Of a stretch of DNA of 64,000 bases, positions 51,150 to 60,554 are shown piece by piece. Position numbers and translations under genes: made by a program. Numbering within the stretch: the first letter of the stretch is position 1; every line of letters begins with the position of its first letter. Source of the stretch: Rhodocyclales bacterium GT-UBC (GTDB lineage Bacteria > Pseudomonadota > Gammaproteobacteria > Burkholderiales > Rhodocyclaceae); NCBI GenBank assembly GCA_003583745.1, contig QXPY01000001.1, positions 310,001 to 374,000 on the forward strand, written 5' to 3'. A model generated the notes under the pieces. It worked only from the letters and a program-made list of their open reading frames with translations. It ran no database searches and was not told the origin of the DNA.

Positions 51150-53237
51150 TCAGTAGCGGGCGTCGGCCGGCTTCTTGTCCTTCGGCCAGTCCTTGACCTT
51201 TTCCGGGAAGTCCGGACGCGGCTGATGGCTGAAGTATTCGGCGACGTCCAACGCTTCCTGGTCGGACAGGCCGCCCTGGCCGAGCGGGAACTGGCCGTGG
51301 AAGCCGATCGGCATGTTGCGTTTGACGAAGGCGGCGGCGGTATAGGTACGGGCCATGCCGGCGCCGATGTTGAACGACTCATCGCCCCATAGCGGCGGGT
51401 AGATCATCTTGCCGTCGGCGCGCTTGAGGCCCTCGCCGTTCTCGCCGTGGCAGACGCTGCACTGCTCGGCGTAGATTTTCTTGCCGTGGTCGGGATTGGC
51501 CACCAGGTTGCGGTCGATCTTGCCGACGCCGCGGCCGGGGACCTTGTCTGCCGGCTTGGTCTGGCCCTTCATCCAGTCGAAGTAGGCGACCATGGCCTTC
51601 ATGTCCGGCGATTCGACCGGCAGCGGCTTGCCGTTCATCGAGCGCTTGAAGCAGCCGTTGATGCGGTCTTCCAGGCTGATGATCCGGCCGGCACGCGGTG
51701 CGTAGCTGGGGAAGAAGGCGGAGACCCCGACGAAAGGCGAGCCATCGGCGACGGTGCCGGCATTCAGGTGGCAGCTGGTGCAGTTGAGCTGGTCGCCGAC
51801 GTGATTGGGCAGCAGGTCCTTGGTTTCGAGATGCAGGCGCATGCCGCGCACCAGTTGCTGGGCGTTGGGCTTGGCCAGCATGTCGGCCAGGCGCGGCGTT
51901 TCGAACTTGCTGTTGTCGATGGCCTTGGCGTCGGCTTTCACCACCTCGGCGCGCATCGCCTTGACCTGGGCGGCGCTCACCTGCTCGCCGCCGTTGCCCC
52001 AGCTGGCCCGGACGAAACTGATGATTTCGGCCAGTTCCTGATCGTTCAGGCGGGCGAAGCCGGGCATGGTGAACACCCGTGGATGCGCTGCAGTCGAAGC
52101 AGTCTGCCAACCGGTCAGGGTGATGTGCAGCAGGGTGGCCGGATCCTTGGCAGTGACCGCCGGGTTGCCGGCCAGAGGCGGGAAGATCTTGTTCACCCCG
52201 GCCCCGTCCTGGCGGTGGCAATCGCCGCAGAACTGCATGTAGGCGAGGCCGCCGCGCGAGCTGAACAAGTTGTCGGGCACCTTGCCGACGATGGCGGCGC
52301 GCGGCACCGACGGGGCCGGCAGCTCGTGTTCGCCGGGTGGCAGTGCCTTGAGATAGGTGGCGATGGCGACCAGGTCTTCATCCTTGACGTGCTGGGTGCT
52401 GTGATGGATGACCTCGGCCATGTTGCCGGAGGCAGTGGCGAAGCGGTTCTGCCCGGTCTTGAGGAAGAGCGCGGTGTCCTCGACCGTCCATAGGCCGCGC
52501 AGGCTGAGGGCGCGCCAGGATTCGACCGTCTCGCCGGCGAGGAAATGCTTGCCGCTATTGCTGGCGTCGCTCATCGCCTTTTCCTGGAAGGCGATGCCGC
52601 GCGGCGTGTGGCAGGCGCCGCAGTGGCCCAGACCCTGGACCAGGTAGGCGCCACGGTTCCAGGCCGCATCCTTCTGGGGATTCGGCTGGAATGGCGTGGT
52701 ATCGAGGAAGACCCAGTTCCACAGCGCCAGACCCCAGCGCTGGTTGAACGGCCAGCGCATGGCGGTCGGCTTGTTGGCCTGCTTGACGGGTGCCAGGCCC
52801 TGCATCAGGTAGGCGTAGAGGGCCTGCATGTCGTCGCCGGTCATCTTGGCGTAGGACGGATAGGGCATGGCCGGGTAGAGGTTGTGGCCGTCGGCGGCGA
52901 CGCCCTGGCGCATGGCGCGGTCGAATTGCGCGAAGCTGTAGCCACCGATGCCGGTTTCGCGGTCCGGGGTGATGTTGGTCGAATAGAGCACGCCGAAAGG
53001 CGTGGCCAGTTCGCGCCCGCCGGCCATCGGTTTGCCCTTGTCGGCACTGTGGCAGGCGACGCAGTCGCCGAGACGGGCCAGGTATTCGCCGCGCGCCAGT
53101 TGGGCGCTGTCGGCAGTGGCAGCCTGGGCGATGGTGGCGCCGGCAATGAGTCCGAAAAGGCCGCCGGCAGTCTGGCGCAGCAGGCGGCTAAGTCGTCCGT
53201 TCGATGTAGCGAGGGACGGGGTGGCGAGGTGTTGCAT
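51150..53237 (-). CDS. five-haem fusion of alcohol-dehydrogenase-type cytochrome and TsdA
   Basis: A 695-aa exported protein. Residues about 45-420 resemble the triple-haem cytochrome subunit of membrane alcohol dehydrogenases (CVACH 59-63, CGACH 206-210, CGDCH 337-341; STNITPDRETGIGGYSF). Residues about 455-695 are a complete TsdA-like module (CTSCH 486-490, Cys529 in RINGCFKRSMNGKPLP, CSVCH 593-597). The fusion would send electrons directly between thiosulfate/tetrathionate chemistry and a three-haem wire that may dock to the quinone pool or an oxidase. It is first in the tsd gene group. Confidence 0.85.
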   Translation of the reverse strand: MQHLATPSLATSNGRLSRLLRQTAGGLFGLIAGATIAQAATADSAQLARGEYLARLGDCVACHSADKGKPMAGGRELATPFGVLYSTNITPDRETGIGGYSFAQFDRAMRQGVAADGHNLYPAMPYPSYAKMTGDDMQALYAYLMQGLAPVKQANKPTAMRWPFNQRWGLALWNWVFLDTTPFQPNPQKDAAWNRGAYLVQGLGHCGACHTPRGIAFQEKAMSDASNSGKHFLAGETVESWRALSLRGLWTVEDTALFLKTGQNRFATASGNMAEVIHHSTQHVKDEDLVAIATYLKALPPGEHELPAPSVPRAAIVGKVPDNLFSSRGGLAYMQFCGDCHRQDGAGVNKIFPPLAGNPAVTAKDPATLLHITLTGWQTASTAAHPRVFTMPGFARLNDQELAEIISFVRASWGNGGEQVSAAQVKAMRAEVVKADAKAIDNSKFETPRLADMLAKPNAQQLVRGMRLHLETKDLLPNHVGDQLNCTSCHLNAGTVADGSPFVGVSAFFPSYAPRAGRIISLEDRINGCFKRSMNGKPLPVESPDMKAMVAYFDWMKGQTKPADKVPGRGVGKIDRNLVANPDHGKKIYAEQCSVCHGENGEGLKRADGKMIYPPLWGDESFNIGAGMARTYTAAAFVKRNMPIGFHGQFPLGQGGLSDQEALDVAEYFSHQPRPDFPEKVKDWPKDKKPADARY

Positions 53238-53358
53238 GGCTGTACTCCCTGTTTGGCTTGTTTGGGACCAAGTCTAGGGAGTCGCACGGCAAGCGACTAT
53301 TCAGATATCCGGTTAGTCATATAGCCGAAAGTGATTATTGGTTGTCTGCCAGGGGCTT

Positions 53359-53994
53359 TCAGTCGAGGCCGGACGGGTCGGCACGCAGGATCAACCGGGC
53401 CAGTTCGGCGGCGCTGCCGGTGCCGGTCTTTTCCATGACGTGCTGGCGATGCACATGCACCGTGTTTTCGCTGATGCCGAGTTGCCGCGCCACTTCCTTG
53501 TTGGCCTGGCCGAGCGCCAGCAGGCGGGCCACTTCGTGTTCGCGCGCCGATAGGCGGGCCAGACAGTCGCGCGCTTCCTGATGGCGACGGCTGGCGGCGT
53601 GGCGTTCCAGGCTGAGCTGCACGGCCCGTTCCACTGTGTCGAGAAACAGCTGGTCCTTGAACGGCTTTTGCAGGAAATCGACGGCGCCATCCTTCATTGC
53701 CTGTACCGCCAGTTCGACGTCGCCGTGGCCGGTCATGAAAATGATCGGAAAGGGCGAGTCGGCCAGCTTGAGGCGGCGTTGCAGCTCCAGCCCGCTGACC
53801 CGCGGCATGCGGATGTCCAGCACCAGACAGCCGCCGCCGGCCGGGAAAGCGGGCGGCGCATCGAGGAAGGCTTCGGCCGATTCGTGGCCGACCGCCTGCC
53901 AGCCGACGGATTCGAGCAGGAAGAGCAGCGAGCGGCGGAATGGCGCTTCGTCGTCAATGACATGGATGGTTGGGGGCAGGGAGGTCGGGCTCAT
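53359..53994 (-). CDS. ttrR: FixJ/NarL-type response regulator, TtrR-like
   Basis: A 211-aa regulator with a receiver domain (IDDEAPFRR, phosphoacceptor in CLVLDIRMP, KPF) and a LuxR-type helix-turn-helix (LSAREHEVARLLALGQANKEVARQLGISENTVHVHRQ). Its start overlaps the kinase stop (ATGA). With the PhnD-type kinase it fits the TtrSR tetrathionate-sensing system and probably controls the tsd genes beside it. Confidence 0.85.
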   Translation of the reverse strand: MSPTSLPPTIHVIDDEAPFRRSLLFLLESVGWQAVGHESAEAFLDAPPAFPAGGGCLVLDIRMPRVSGLELQRRLKLADSPFPIIFMTGHGDVELAVQAMKDGAVDFLQKPFKDQLFLDTVERAVQLSLERHAASRRHQEARDCLARLSAREHEVARLLALGQANKEVARQLGISENTVHVHRQHVMEKTGTGSAAELARLILRADPSGLD

Positions 53995-55802
53995 GCGTGA
54001 TCCGGTTCTTGGCGGGTGGCATCGGGCGCCGCCAGCGGCAGGGAAAAGTCCAGCACCAGGCCCGGTCCATCGGCCGGAGCGGTGGCGTGCAGTTCGCCGC
54101 CGTGGGCCTCGATGATGGTCTTGCAGATCGACAGGCCAAGGCCCAGGCCGTCCGGCTTGGTGGTGAAGAAGGCTTCGAAAAGATGCGCCTGCAAGGCCGG
54201 CGTCAGGCCGGGGCCGTGGTCGCGAACCGCCACCGTGCAGCGCCCGTCGGCGGCAGCGAGCCGCACCTCGATTGGGGCATCGCTGCCGGCAGCCTGCTGC
54301 GCATCCCAGGCGTTCTTGAACAGGTTGAGCAGGACTTGCTGGATCTGCAGCGGATCGACCACGACCTGGCGGGCCTCGGCGGGCAGCGTGGTCTGCAGTT
54401 CGATGAGCGGGGCGCGGGCGAGCATGCCGCGAATCAGCCCGCTGGTTTCCTCGACCAGGCCGGCCATGTCCCGCACTTCACGAACCCGGCTGCGCTTGCG
54501 GGCAAAGGCGCGAATGCCGCCCAGGATGCCGGCGGCCCGTTCAGATTCGCTGGCGATTTCCTCTGCCGCCTGGCGCAGCGCCTCGGGCGACAGATTGTCG
54601 GCCTGCTGGCGGCGCAGCAGGCTGCGGGCGTAGTTACCGATCGCGGCGAGCGGCTGGTTCAGTTCATGGGCGAGGGTGCCGGACAGTTCGCCGAGGATGG
54701 ACAGCCGGGAGAGATGGTCCATCTGCTCCTGCCCGGCCTGGACCCGCTCTTCCAGTCGGTGGCGCTCGGCCAGCGCCGAGCTGAGTTCTTGGGTGCGGCG
54801 TTGCACCAGGTGTTCGACCCGCAGCGTGTAGATGCCCCAGACCACCAGCACCAGCAGCAGCCCGGCCCCCCACGGCCAGTAGCGGCGCCACAGCGAGTCC
54901 CAGCCGGTTTCGCGCAGGAAGGCATAAGGGCCGATCTGCAGCTCGCGGAACAGTTCATGCACCGGGTGGTAGTCGGCCGGCACGCTCCAGGATTGCCCCT
55001 GGTCGTCTGGCGGCAGGGTGAGCAGGGCCATCAGCACGGCGCGGGAGAGCGCCGGGTCGGTGCCGCGTGCGGCAGCAAAGGCCCAGCCGGGGTAGAGCGC
55101 CGACGTAACGCCGCAATGGCCGATGTCGGGCCGGGGCGAAAGTACCCGCAAGGCACCGGCCGGCATGGCGCCCTCCCGTTCCAGACGTTCGAGCAGGCAG
55201 GCGCGCAGCACGCCGGCATCGGCTTCGCCCTTGAGCACCGCTTCCGCAACGCGCGGCATGGGGAAGCCGGTAAAGGTGGTTAGCGGCTGGCCCTGTTCAG
55301 GATCCAGCCCGCGCCGGCGCAATTCCGCCCAGATCACCTGATAGCCGCCGAAAGCATCGTCGGCGACAGCCGCCAGCCGGCTGTTCTGCAAATCTTCCAG
55401 ACGCCGCAGATCCTGTCGCTGGCTGCGTACCACCACGGCCGAGCCGACGACATGGGCCGGATCCTGTGAAGTGGCCGAGACCTGCGTGGCGATGCGGCTG
55501 ATGCCGTGCTCGGCTTCGAGCATGATGTAGTGGCCCGGATTGGTCACCAGAAATTCGATTTCACCTGCCTGCAGCGCCTCGGAAAGCTCATCCAGACTGT
55601 AGTCGCGCAGCACGATGCGATGCCCAGGCAGGCGCCGCTCCAATTGCCGGACCAGCGGCTGCCATTGCACCTCGGCTTCTTCCGAGCCGAGCCAGGCAAG
55701 CACGCCGAGGCGTATATCGGCCGACGCCTGGGCGATGCCGAGCCACAGGCCGAGAAGGGCTGCGCACAGCCAGCGGCGGGTGGAGGAGCTTGAACTGAAC
55801 AT
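53991..55802 (-). CDS. ttrS: sensor kinase with PhnD-like periplasmic domain, TtrS-like
   Basis: A 603-aa protein: signal peptide, periplasmic PhnD-type binding domain (residues about 28-290; LRDYSLDELSEALQAGEIEFLVTNPGHY, DDAFGGYQVIWAELRRRG), one membrane span (about 303-323), a coiled linker, His phosphorylation site (SGTLAHELNQPLAAIGNYARSLLRR) and an ATPase domain (FKNAWDA, DHGPGL, GLGLGLSI). This domain order is that of TtrS. It probably senses tetrathionate or a related sulfur compound. Confidence 0.83.
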   Translation of the reverse strand: MFSSSSSTRRWLCAALLGLWLGIAQASADIRLGVLAWLGSEEAEVQWQPLVRQLERRLPGHRIVLRDYSLDELSEALQAGEIEFLVTNPGHYIMLEAEHGISRIATQVSATSQDPAHVVGSAVVVRSQRQDLRRLEDLQNSRLAAVADDAFGGYQVIWAELRRRGLDPEQGQPLTTFTGFPMPRVAEAVLKGEADAGVLRACLLERLEREGAMPAGALRVLSPRPDIGHCGVTSALYPGWAFAAARGTDPALSRAVLMALLTLPPDDQGQSWSVPADYHPVHELFRELQIGPYAFLRETGWDSLWRRYWPWGAGLLLVLVVWGIYTLRVEHLVQRRTQELSSALAERHRLEERVQAGQEQMDHLSRLSILGELSGTLAHELNQPLAAIGNYARSLLRRQQADNLSPEALRQAAEEIASESERAAGILGGIRAFARKRSRVREVRDMAGLVEETSGLIRGMLARAPLIELQTTLPAEARQVVVDPLQIQQVLLNLFKNAWDAQQAAGSDAPIEVRLAAADGRCTVAVRDHGPGLTPALQAHLFEAFFTTKPDGLGLGLSICKTIIEAHGGELHATAPADGPGLVLDFSLPLAAPDATRQEPDHA

Positions 55803-56006
55803 GAGGCCGATTGTAGCCGCTCGACGTGGCGTGAATGCGGCCAGTGAATCAAATCTCGAGTTGTCGAAGGCCCGCCATCAGCGCGGCTCTACCGATGCTG
55901 GCGGAAATATTCCATGTCGATGCAGCGTGCGTTCGGCTGCTATACTCAAACGTCAAATGAGTTATTCCAATTCGATAATTTTTAACCTGGATTTGTGAGG
56001 GGAACC

Positions 56007-56633
56007 GTGGCAACAACCGTGCGCGTCGCAATCAATGATGATCTTCCACCCCTTGTCTGGCCGCTTTGCTGCCCCAAGTGCGGCTCGACCGAGTCGCTGG
56101 TGCAAACGACCAGTCGTCTTGGCCGCGTCAAGTCGATTCGTCCGAATCTGACCGGCGGCATGACCATGAAGAGCGATATCCTGCACCTGTCATTTCCAAT
56201 GTGCGAAAAGCATGCTCAGGAAACCAGCCTGGCCAATCTGATTCTCGCTAACAGCCCCGTGCTCCAGCTTCTTCGCCTGATCTGCTTTATGGGTGCCTTA
56301 TTTGCCTTGCCGTTCTTTTTGGGACCGGTGAAAATCATCGGCCAGTTCGGCTGGTTCTCCCTGTTTCCCTTGCTGGGTGTCGTCGGCATCCTGGCGATTG
56401 TTTGGGCGAAGCGGGCGAGCAGCCTCCGGCCAACCCGCTTCGACCCGGACATGGACGTCTTCGAGGTGCAGTTCAGCGATGAGGACTACGCCACCCAGTT
56501 CAGAGTCAAGAACGTGAAGGCGACCAGCAGCAGCCTGACCGAGGCGCCGCCCTGGTACATGCGCAGCCTGCTGTGGAAGGTCGTGGTAATCCTGCTTTTC
56601 CTCGGCTTCATCGGCAAATTGATGAATCACTGA
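56007..56633 (+). CDS. zinc-ribbon membrane protein, unknown function
   Basis: A 208-aa protein; GTG at 56007 follows GAGGGGA. Residues about 20-35 have LCCPKCGS and a later MCEKH that could complete a metal site. Two membrane spans at about 85-130 and one near the C-terminus (LWKVVVILLFLGFIGKLM) bracket a soluble DPDMDVFEVQFSDEDYATQF segment. No family recognised. Confidence 0.7.
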   Translation: MATTVRVAINDDLPPLVWPLCCPKCGSTESLVQTTSRLGRVKSIRPNLTGGMTMKSDILHLSFPMCEKHAQETSLANLILANSPVLQLLRLICFMGALFALPFFLGPVKIIGQFGWFSLFPLLGVVGILAIVWAKRASSLRPTRFDPDMDVFEVQFSDEDYATQFRVKNVKATSSSLTEAPPWYMRSLLWKVVVILLFLGFIGKLMNH

Positions 56634-56674
56634 GCTTTGCCGCTAGCGCCCCATGCGGCCTGGGGCGGACGAGT

Positions 56675-57490
56675 TCAGCGAAGGAGAGAACGGGGCTGAT
56701 CCTGTACCAGGATATACCCCCGGTTTTCGCTGACATCGGTGGTGCGCATGCCGCGAATCAGCGTGCTTAAGGGCATCCATACCCACGGGTAATGGCTGGG
56801 ATTGACGTCGAGCACCAGCACCGAATCGCTGGTTGCATCGTAGGCGGCCAGCGGCGAGATGTGGCCACCGCCGGATTGGCCGACTGCCGCCCGCCGGTAA
56901 TTGACGATGACGTAATCGCCGGGCCGGTTCAGGTTGTCGATCAGGTCACGCCGGATGTCGTTGTCGGTGACTCGTTCGTCGGCGATGACCAGGTGGGTGG
57001 AGAGCGCGTGGGCCTGCAGCACTTGGTCGAGTTGGCGCAACTGGTAGCCGCCGTCGCTGACGGTTTTGCCGTTGATGGTGGCCGGTTCGCCGAATACCTG
57101 GGCGCGGGTTTTGCGGCCGGTGGCGATCACGCTTTCCTGGGTGTAACGGGGTACGGTCAATTCCAGGCTGGGCGGCAGGTAGCGGGCATCTTCGGAGCGC
57201 AAGCGGCTGCGGTCGCGCGGCGCTTCGTTGCCTTGCGGACGCAAGGCATTGAGGACGATGGCGGCCGAGGTCGGACCGCAGAAGGCGATGGTCGCCTGCG
57301 CCTCGAACTGGTTGGCGAGCGGGGCGAAATCGTCGCGCGACGACGTGCGAGTCAGACGGTTCAGGCCTTCAGCCGACGCGAACGGTACCAGGTGCAAACC
57401 ATCGATCCCCAGTGATTCATCGGCCCATGCCGGAGGGGATAGCTGCAGGCTGGCGAGCAAGGGGACGAGGAAGCGGATGGTTGTCGGCAT
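56675..57490 (-). CDS. phytochelatin synthase-family protein
   Basis: A 271-aa exported protein with signal peptide and the papain-like catalytic set of bacterial phytochelatin-synthase homologs: Cys71 in ATIAFCGPTSAAIVLNAL, His in GGGHISPLAAYD and Asp in VLDVNPSHYPWVW. Bacterial members usually cleave glutathione to gamma-glutamylcysteine rather than polymerising. A periplasmic location is indicated here. It is monocistronic. Confidence 0.85.
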   Translation of the reverse strand: MPTTIRFLVPLLASLQLSPPAWADESLGIDGLHLVPFASAEGLNRLTRTSSRDDFAPLANQFEAQATIAFCGPTSAAIVLNALRPQGNEAPRDRSRLRSEDARYLPPSLELTVPRYTQESVIATGRKTRAQVFGEPATINGKTVSDGGYQLRQLDQVLQAHALSTHLVIADERVTDNDIRRDLIDNLNRPGDYVIVNYRRAAVGQSGGGHISPLAAYDATSDSVLVLDVNPSHYPWVWMPLSTLIRGMRTTDVSENRGYILVQDQPRSLLR

Positions 57491-57569
57491 GCGGGACTCC
57501 TTTGTGGCAAGCCATTTTACCTACCCCCTCCGGCAAACGGTTCTGGCATAGGGTTTGCCATTTTGAAAT

Positions 57570-58001
57570 GGCGTCCTACCGTCAGGTCGTGAGTCGGCCG
57601 GCAACGTGAACTTCGGTGCCTTCGCCATCTCCAAGCAGGTCGACAAAGCCTCACCCAAGCTCTTCGAAGCCTGCTGCACCGGCAAGCACCTCAAGGAAGT
57701 CAGCATCGAAGTCTGCCGGGCGGGCGGAGACAAACAGAAGTACCTCGAAATCCGCATGGAGCAAGTCATCGTTTTCAGCTACGTTCAGGAGGGCGGCGGT
57801 GAATTTCCGCACGAGGGCATCAGCCCCAACGCTGGCAAGTACAAGATCATCTACACGCAGCGCGGAGCTTACCCCGGACGCCGGTTTGGTGAGATTCCCT
57901 CCAAAGTTGGTGAGACCGATCTGATTGGCCAAGCGTATCTTTTCCCGTCCGTTCGTGTGTTTGGCAAAAAATATCGGGCTAGCTCGGCGGCGTTGTCCTG
58001 A
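57570..58001 (+). pseudogene. hcp: hcp (type VI tube protein) fragment
   Basis: The frame contains AISKQVDKASPKLFEACCTG, KHLKEVSIEVCRAGG and EIRMEQVIV, matching the middle of Hcp tube proteins. The N-terminal 45 or so residues and their start are missing, with a stop in frame just upstream (about 57558). After KYKIIYTQRG the sequence no longer resembles Hcp. GTG at 57606 gives a 131-residue frame, but no ribosome site is evident. It is a probable remnant. Confidence 0.72.
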
Positions 58002-58170
58002 TAGCTGCGCCTGCCACATCAATAGGGCTTGGCATGGCTTGCGCGCCTTGGGCCGGCAATTCGGCAAATTTGGAACCGGAACGGCGAATGCCGACTCAGA
58101 ACAGACAAGGCCTTACAACTAGTTCTCACCGACGTCGACCTGTCCGGGTCCATTTTGCCGGGAGTAGAAG

Positions 58171-59088
58171 ATGAAACCGAGTCATATTGTTGCGGCAACC
58201 GATTTCTCGGCGTCGGCACGACATGCCGCAGAACGGGCTGCGCGCCTGGCAGCCGAAAGTGCTGCCGCGCTTTCGCTGGTCCATGTTGCCGACCTGGCCC
58301 CGCTGGCGAAAATTCGGAAATTGCTGGCCAACGACCCGGAGCGGTTCGAGCAGCAATTGCTCGAAGATTTGCGCCGGCGCATGCATGATCTGGGACAAAG
58401 TATCGCCGCCCGTTTCGATGTTCAAGCCTCCGTTTGCCTGGCCTGCGGCGACCTGCTTGGCGAATTGCAGGTGCTGACGTCAGAGGCACCGGCCGATTTG
58501 ATGGTTCTGGGGGCTCGGGGCGAGCGCTATCTGCGCCACATGATGCTGGGCTCGACTGCAGAACGCCTGCTCGGTTCGGCGCACTGTCCGATGCTGGTCG
58601 TCAAACAAGTTGCTCACGAAACCTATCGTCACGTCCTTGTGGCGGTCGATTTTTCATCCGGTACCGAGGCGGCGCTGAATCTGGCACATCAAGTCGCACC
58701 ATCGGCCGAATTGACGGTCCTGCATGTATTCGATGTCCCGTTCGAGGGGCAGTTACGTTACGCCGGTGTCGATGAGGAGAAAATTCAGTACTACCGCCAA
58801 CAGGCCCGACGACAGGCCGAGGAGGCGTTGCAGGACCGGCTGGCCTTGTCGGCTGTCGACACCGGGCGTGTCCGATTAATGGTTGCGCAAGGGCAGGCAT
58901 CCGAGCGCATCCTCGAACAGGAGCAGAACCTCGATTGCGATCTGATCGTGGTCGGCAAGCATGGGGAAGGCAAGTTCGAAGAGCTGATCCTGGGCAGTAC
59001 CACCAAGCACATCCTGGCCGAGTCGCAGTGCGATGTGCTGGTGAGCATCCAGGGCACCGCCTCATGTTCCGGATCGCACGCTGCATAG
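58171..59088 (+). CDS. tandem universal stress protein
   Basis: A 305-aa protein made of two UspA domains. Each keeps the ATP-binding pattern G-x2-G-x9-GST: GARGERYLRHMMLGST in the first and GKHGEGKFEELILGST in the second. The start is ATG after a weak GGGAG. Tandem Usp proteins bind ATP and respond to energy or redox stress. No operon partner is clear; the CNNM-type gene follows after 63 bases. Confidence 0.93.
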   Translation: MKPSHIVAATDFSASARHAAERAARLAAESAAALSLVHVADLAPLAKIRKLLANDPERFEQQLLEDLRRRMHDLGQSIAARFDVQASVCLACGDLLGELQVLTSEAPADLMVLGARGERYLRHMMLGSTAERLLGSAHCPMLVVKQVAHETYRHVLVAVDFSSGTEAALNLAHQVAPSAELTVLHVFDVPFEGQLRYAGVDEEKIQYYRQQARRQAEEALQDRLALSAVDTGRVRLMVAQGQASERILEQEQNLDCDLIVVGKHGEGKFEELILGSTTKHILAESQCDVLVSIQGTASCSGSHAA

Positions 59089-59151
59089 CCTATCGGTTAG
59101 TATCCGGACATCGCATTCAAGGAAAGGGGCAGGGCACAGGGTGTCCGCCAT

Positions 59152-60462
59152 ATGGGTAGCAGCTTCCTGCTGGTTGTCGTTGCACTGTTTTTGGTTGTTC
59201 TGAATGGTTTTTTCGTGGCGGCCGAGTTCGGTCTGGTCAAATTGCGGGCCAGCCGGGTCAAGGCGATTGCCAAGACTTATGGATGGCGTGGCCGTATCCT
59301 GGCTAAGGTGCATCATGACCTCGAAGCCTATCTTTCAGCCTGTCAGCTCGGGATTACCCTGGCTTCGCTCGGGTTGGGCTGGGTCGGCGAGCCGGCCTTT
59401 GCCGATTTGCTGCGGCCGGCCCTGGCGGCCTTGGGCGTCACCGACGAAAAGCTGATCCACGGCATTGCCTTTGCTGTTGCCTTTTTCATCATTTCCTACC
59501 TGCATATCGTCGTCGGTGAACTGGCGCCGAAATCGATGGCGATACGGATTACCGAGCAGGTTGGCCTGTGGACTGCGCCAGGACTCTATGTCTTCTATTG
59601 GGCGATGTACCCGGCAATCTGGGTCCTCAATCACAGTGCTAACTGGGTGTTGCGCAAAGTCAATCTCGATGTCCATGGCGGGCATGACAGCCATTATTCG
59701 GCGGAAGAGCTGAAGGTCATTCTGCGTGCGTCAAGGGCCAACGCCGACTTTACCGGCGATGAGTGGCGGGTGCTGGCCCAGGCGCTCGATTTCCGCGACC
59801 TGGAGGTAGCCGACCTGATGCGCCCGTTCAACGAAGCCGTTCCCCTGTCCGAGGCTGACGACATGGCGACCAATCTGGAACGGATCGTGATGCACCGTTT
59901 CAGCCGTTATCCCTATCTGGCGGCCGATGGGCGTGCCAAAGGCGTGGTGCACTTGAAAGACATTTTCATTGCCCTGCGCAAGGATCCTGAACTGAACAGC
60001 CTGGAAAGGCTGGTCCGGCCCGTCATCGTGGTTTCCCCGTCAATCTCGGCGACCGAGCTGTTCCGGCGTTTTCGCCAAGGCGCGCCGCATTTTGCGGTGG
60101 TGGCCTACAACAATGGCGATCCGATCGGCTTCGTGACCCTGGATAACCTTCTGGGCGCGCTGGTTGGCGAGATCCGCGATGAATTCCGTCAGACGCACAA
60201 CGAGTGGTCAAAACTGGACGACGGTTCGCTGATCGGCAAGGGCAGTCTGCCGATCTTCACGTTGGAGCGCGCACTGGGCATCGATATCGACGAAGCCGGG
60301 GTCGATTCGGTAGGGGGGCTCATCATGCAGCAATTGGGCGATTTGCCGGAAGAGGGGCAGCGCATTGAGTTTGCGCAGTTCGATGCCGTGGTCAAGAAGA
60401 TGAACGGACCACGCATCGTGCTGGTTCGCGTCATTCCCAAAGGCGACGCCGCCCCGGTCTGA
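59152..60462 (+). CDS. CNNM/CorC-type transporter-associated protein
   Basis: A 436-aa protein with a DUF21 membrane domain of four spans (residues about 1-185), a pair of CBS domains (about 205-330; VADLMRP, GVVHLKDI, GFVTLDNLLGALVGEI) and a C-terminal CorC/HlyC domain. Such proteins (often misnamed hemolysins) are linked to magnesium or sodium efflux. It appears complete. Confidence 0.92.
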   Translation: MGSSFLLVVVALFLVVLNGFFVAAEFGLVKLRASRVKAIAKTYGWRGRILAKVHHDLEAYLSACQLGITLASLGLGWVGEPAFADLLRPALAALGVTDEKLIHGIAFAVAFFIISYLHIVVGELAPKSMAIRITEQVGLWTAPGLYVFYWAMYPAIWVLNHSANWVLRKVNLDVHGGHDSHYSAEELKVILRASRANADFTGDEWRVLAQALDFRDLEVADLMRPFNEAVPLSEADDMATNLERIVMHRFSRYPYLAADGRAKGVVHLKDIFIALRKDPELNSLERLVRPVIVVSPSISATELFRRFRQGAPHFAVVAYNNGDPIGFVTLDNLLGALVGEIRDEFRQTHNEWSKLDDGSLIGKGSLPIFTLERALGIDIDEAGVDSVGGLIMQQLGDLPEEGQRIEFAQFDAVVKKMNGPRIVLVRVIPKGDAAPV

Positions 60463-60494
60463 TGCGGCGGGCCGAATAGCGCCCGACAAGCGAC

Positions 60495-60522
60495 GAGAAG
60501 CCTGGCCAGGTACGGGCTTCTC
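60495..60522. terminator. hairpin between convergent genes
   Basis: GAGAAGCC (60495-60502) pairs with GGCTTCTC (60515-60522); only a short T-rich stretch follows. It may terminate either of the two converging genes. Confidence 0.5.
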
Positions 60523-60554
60523 CCTGTTTGCCGGGATGCCGGCCGGGCGTCGGC

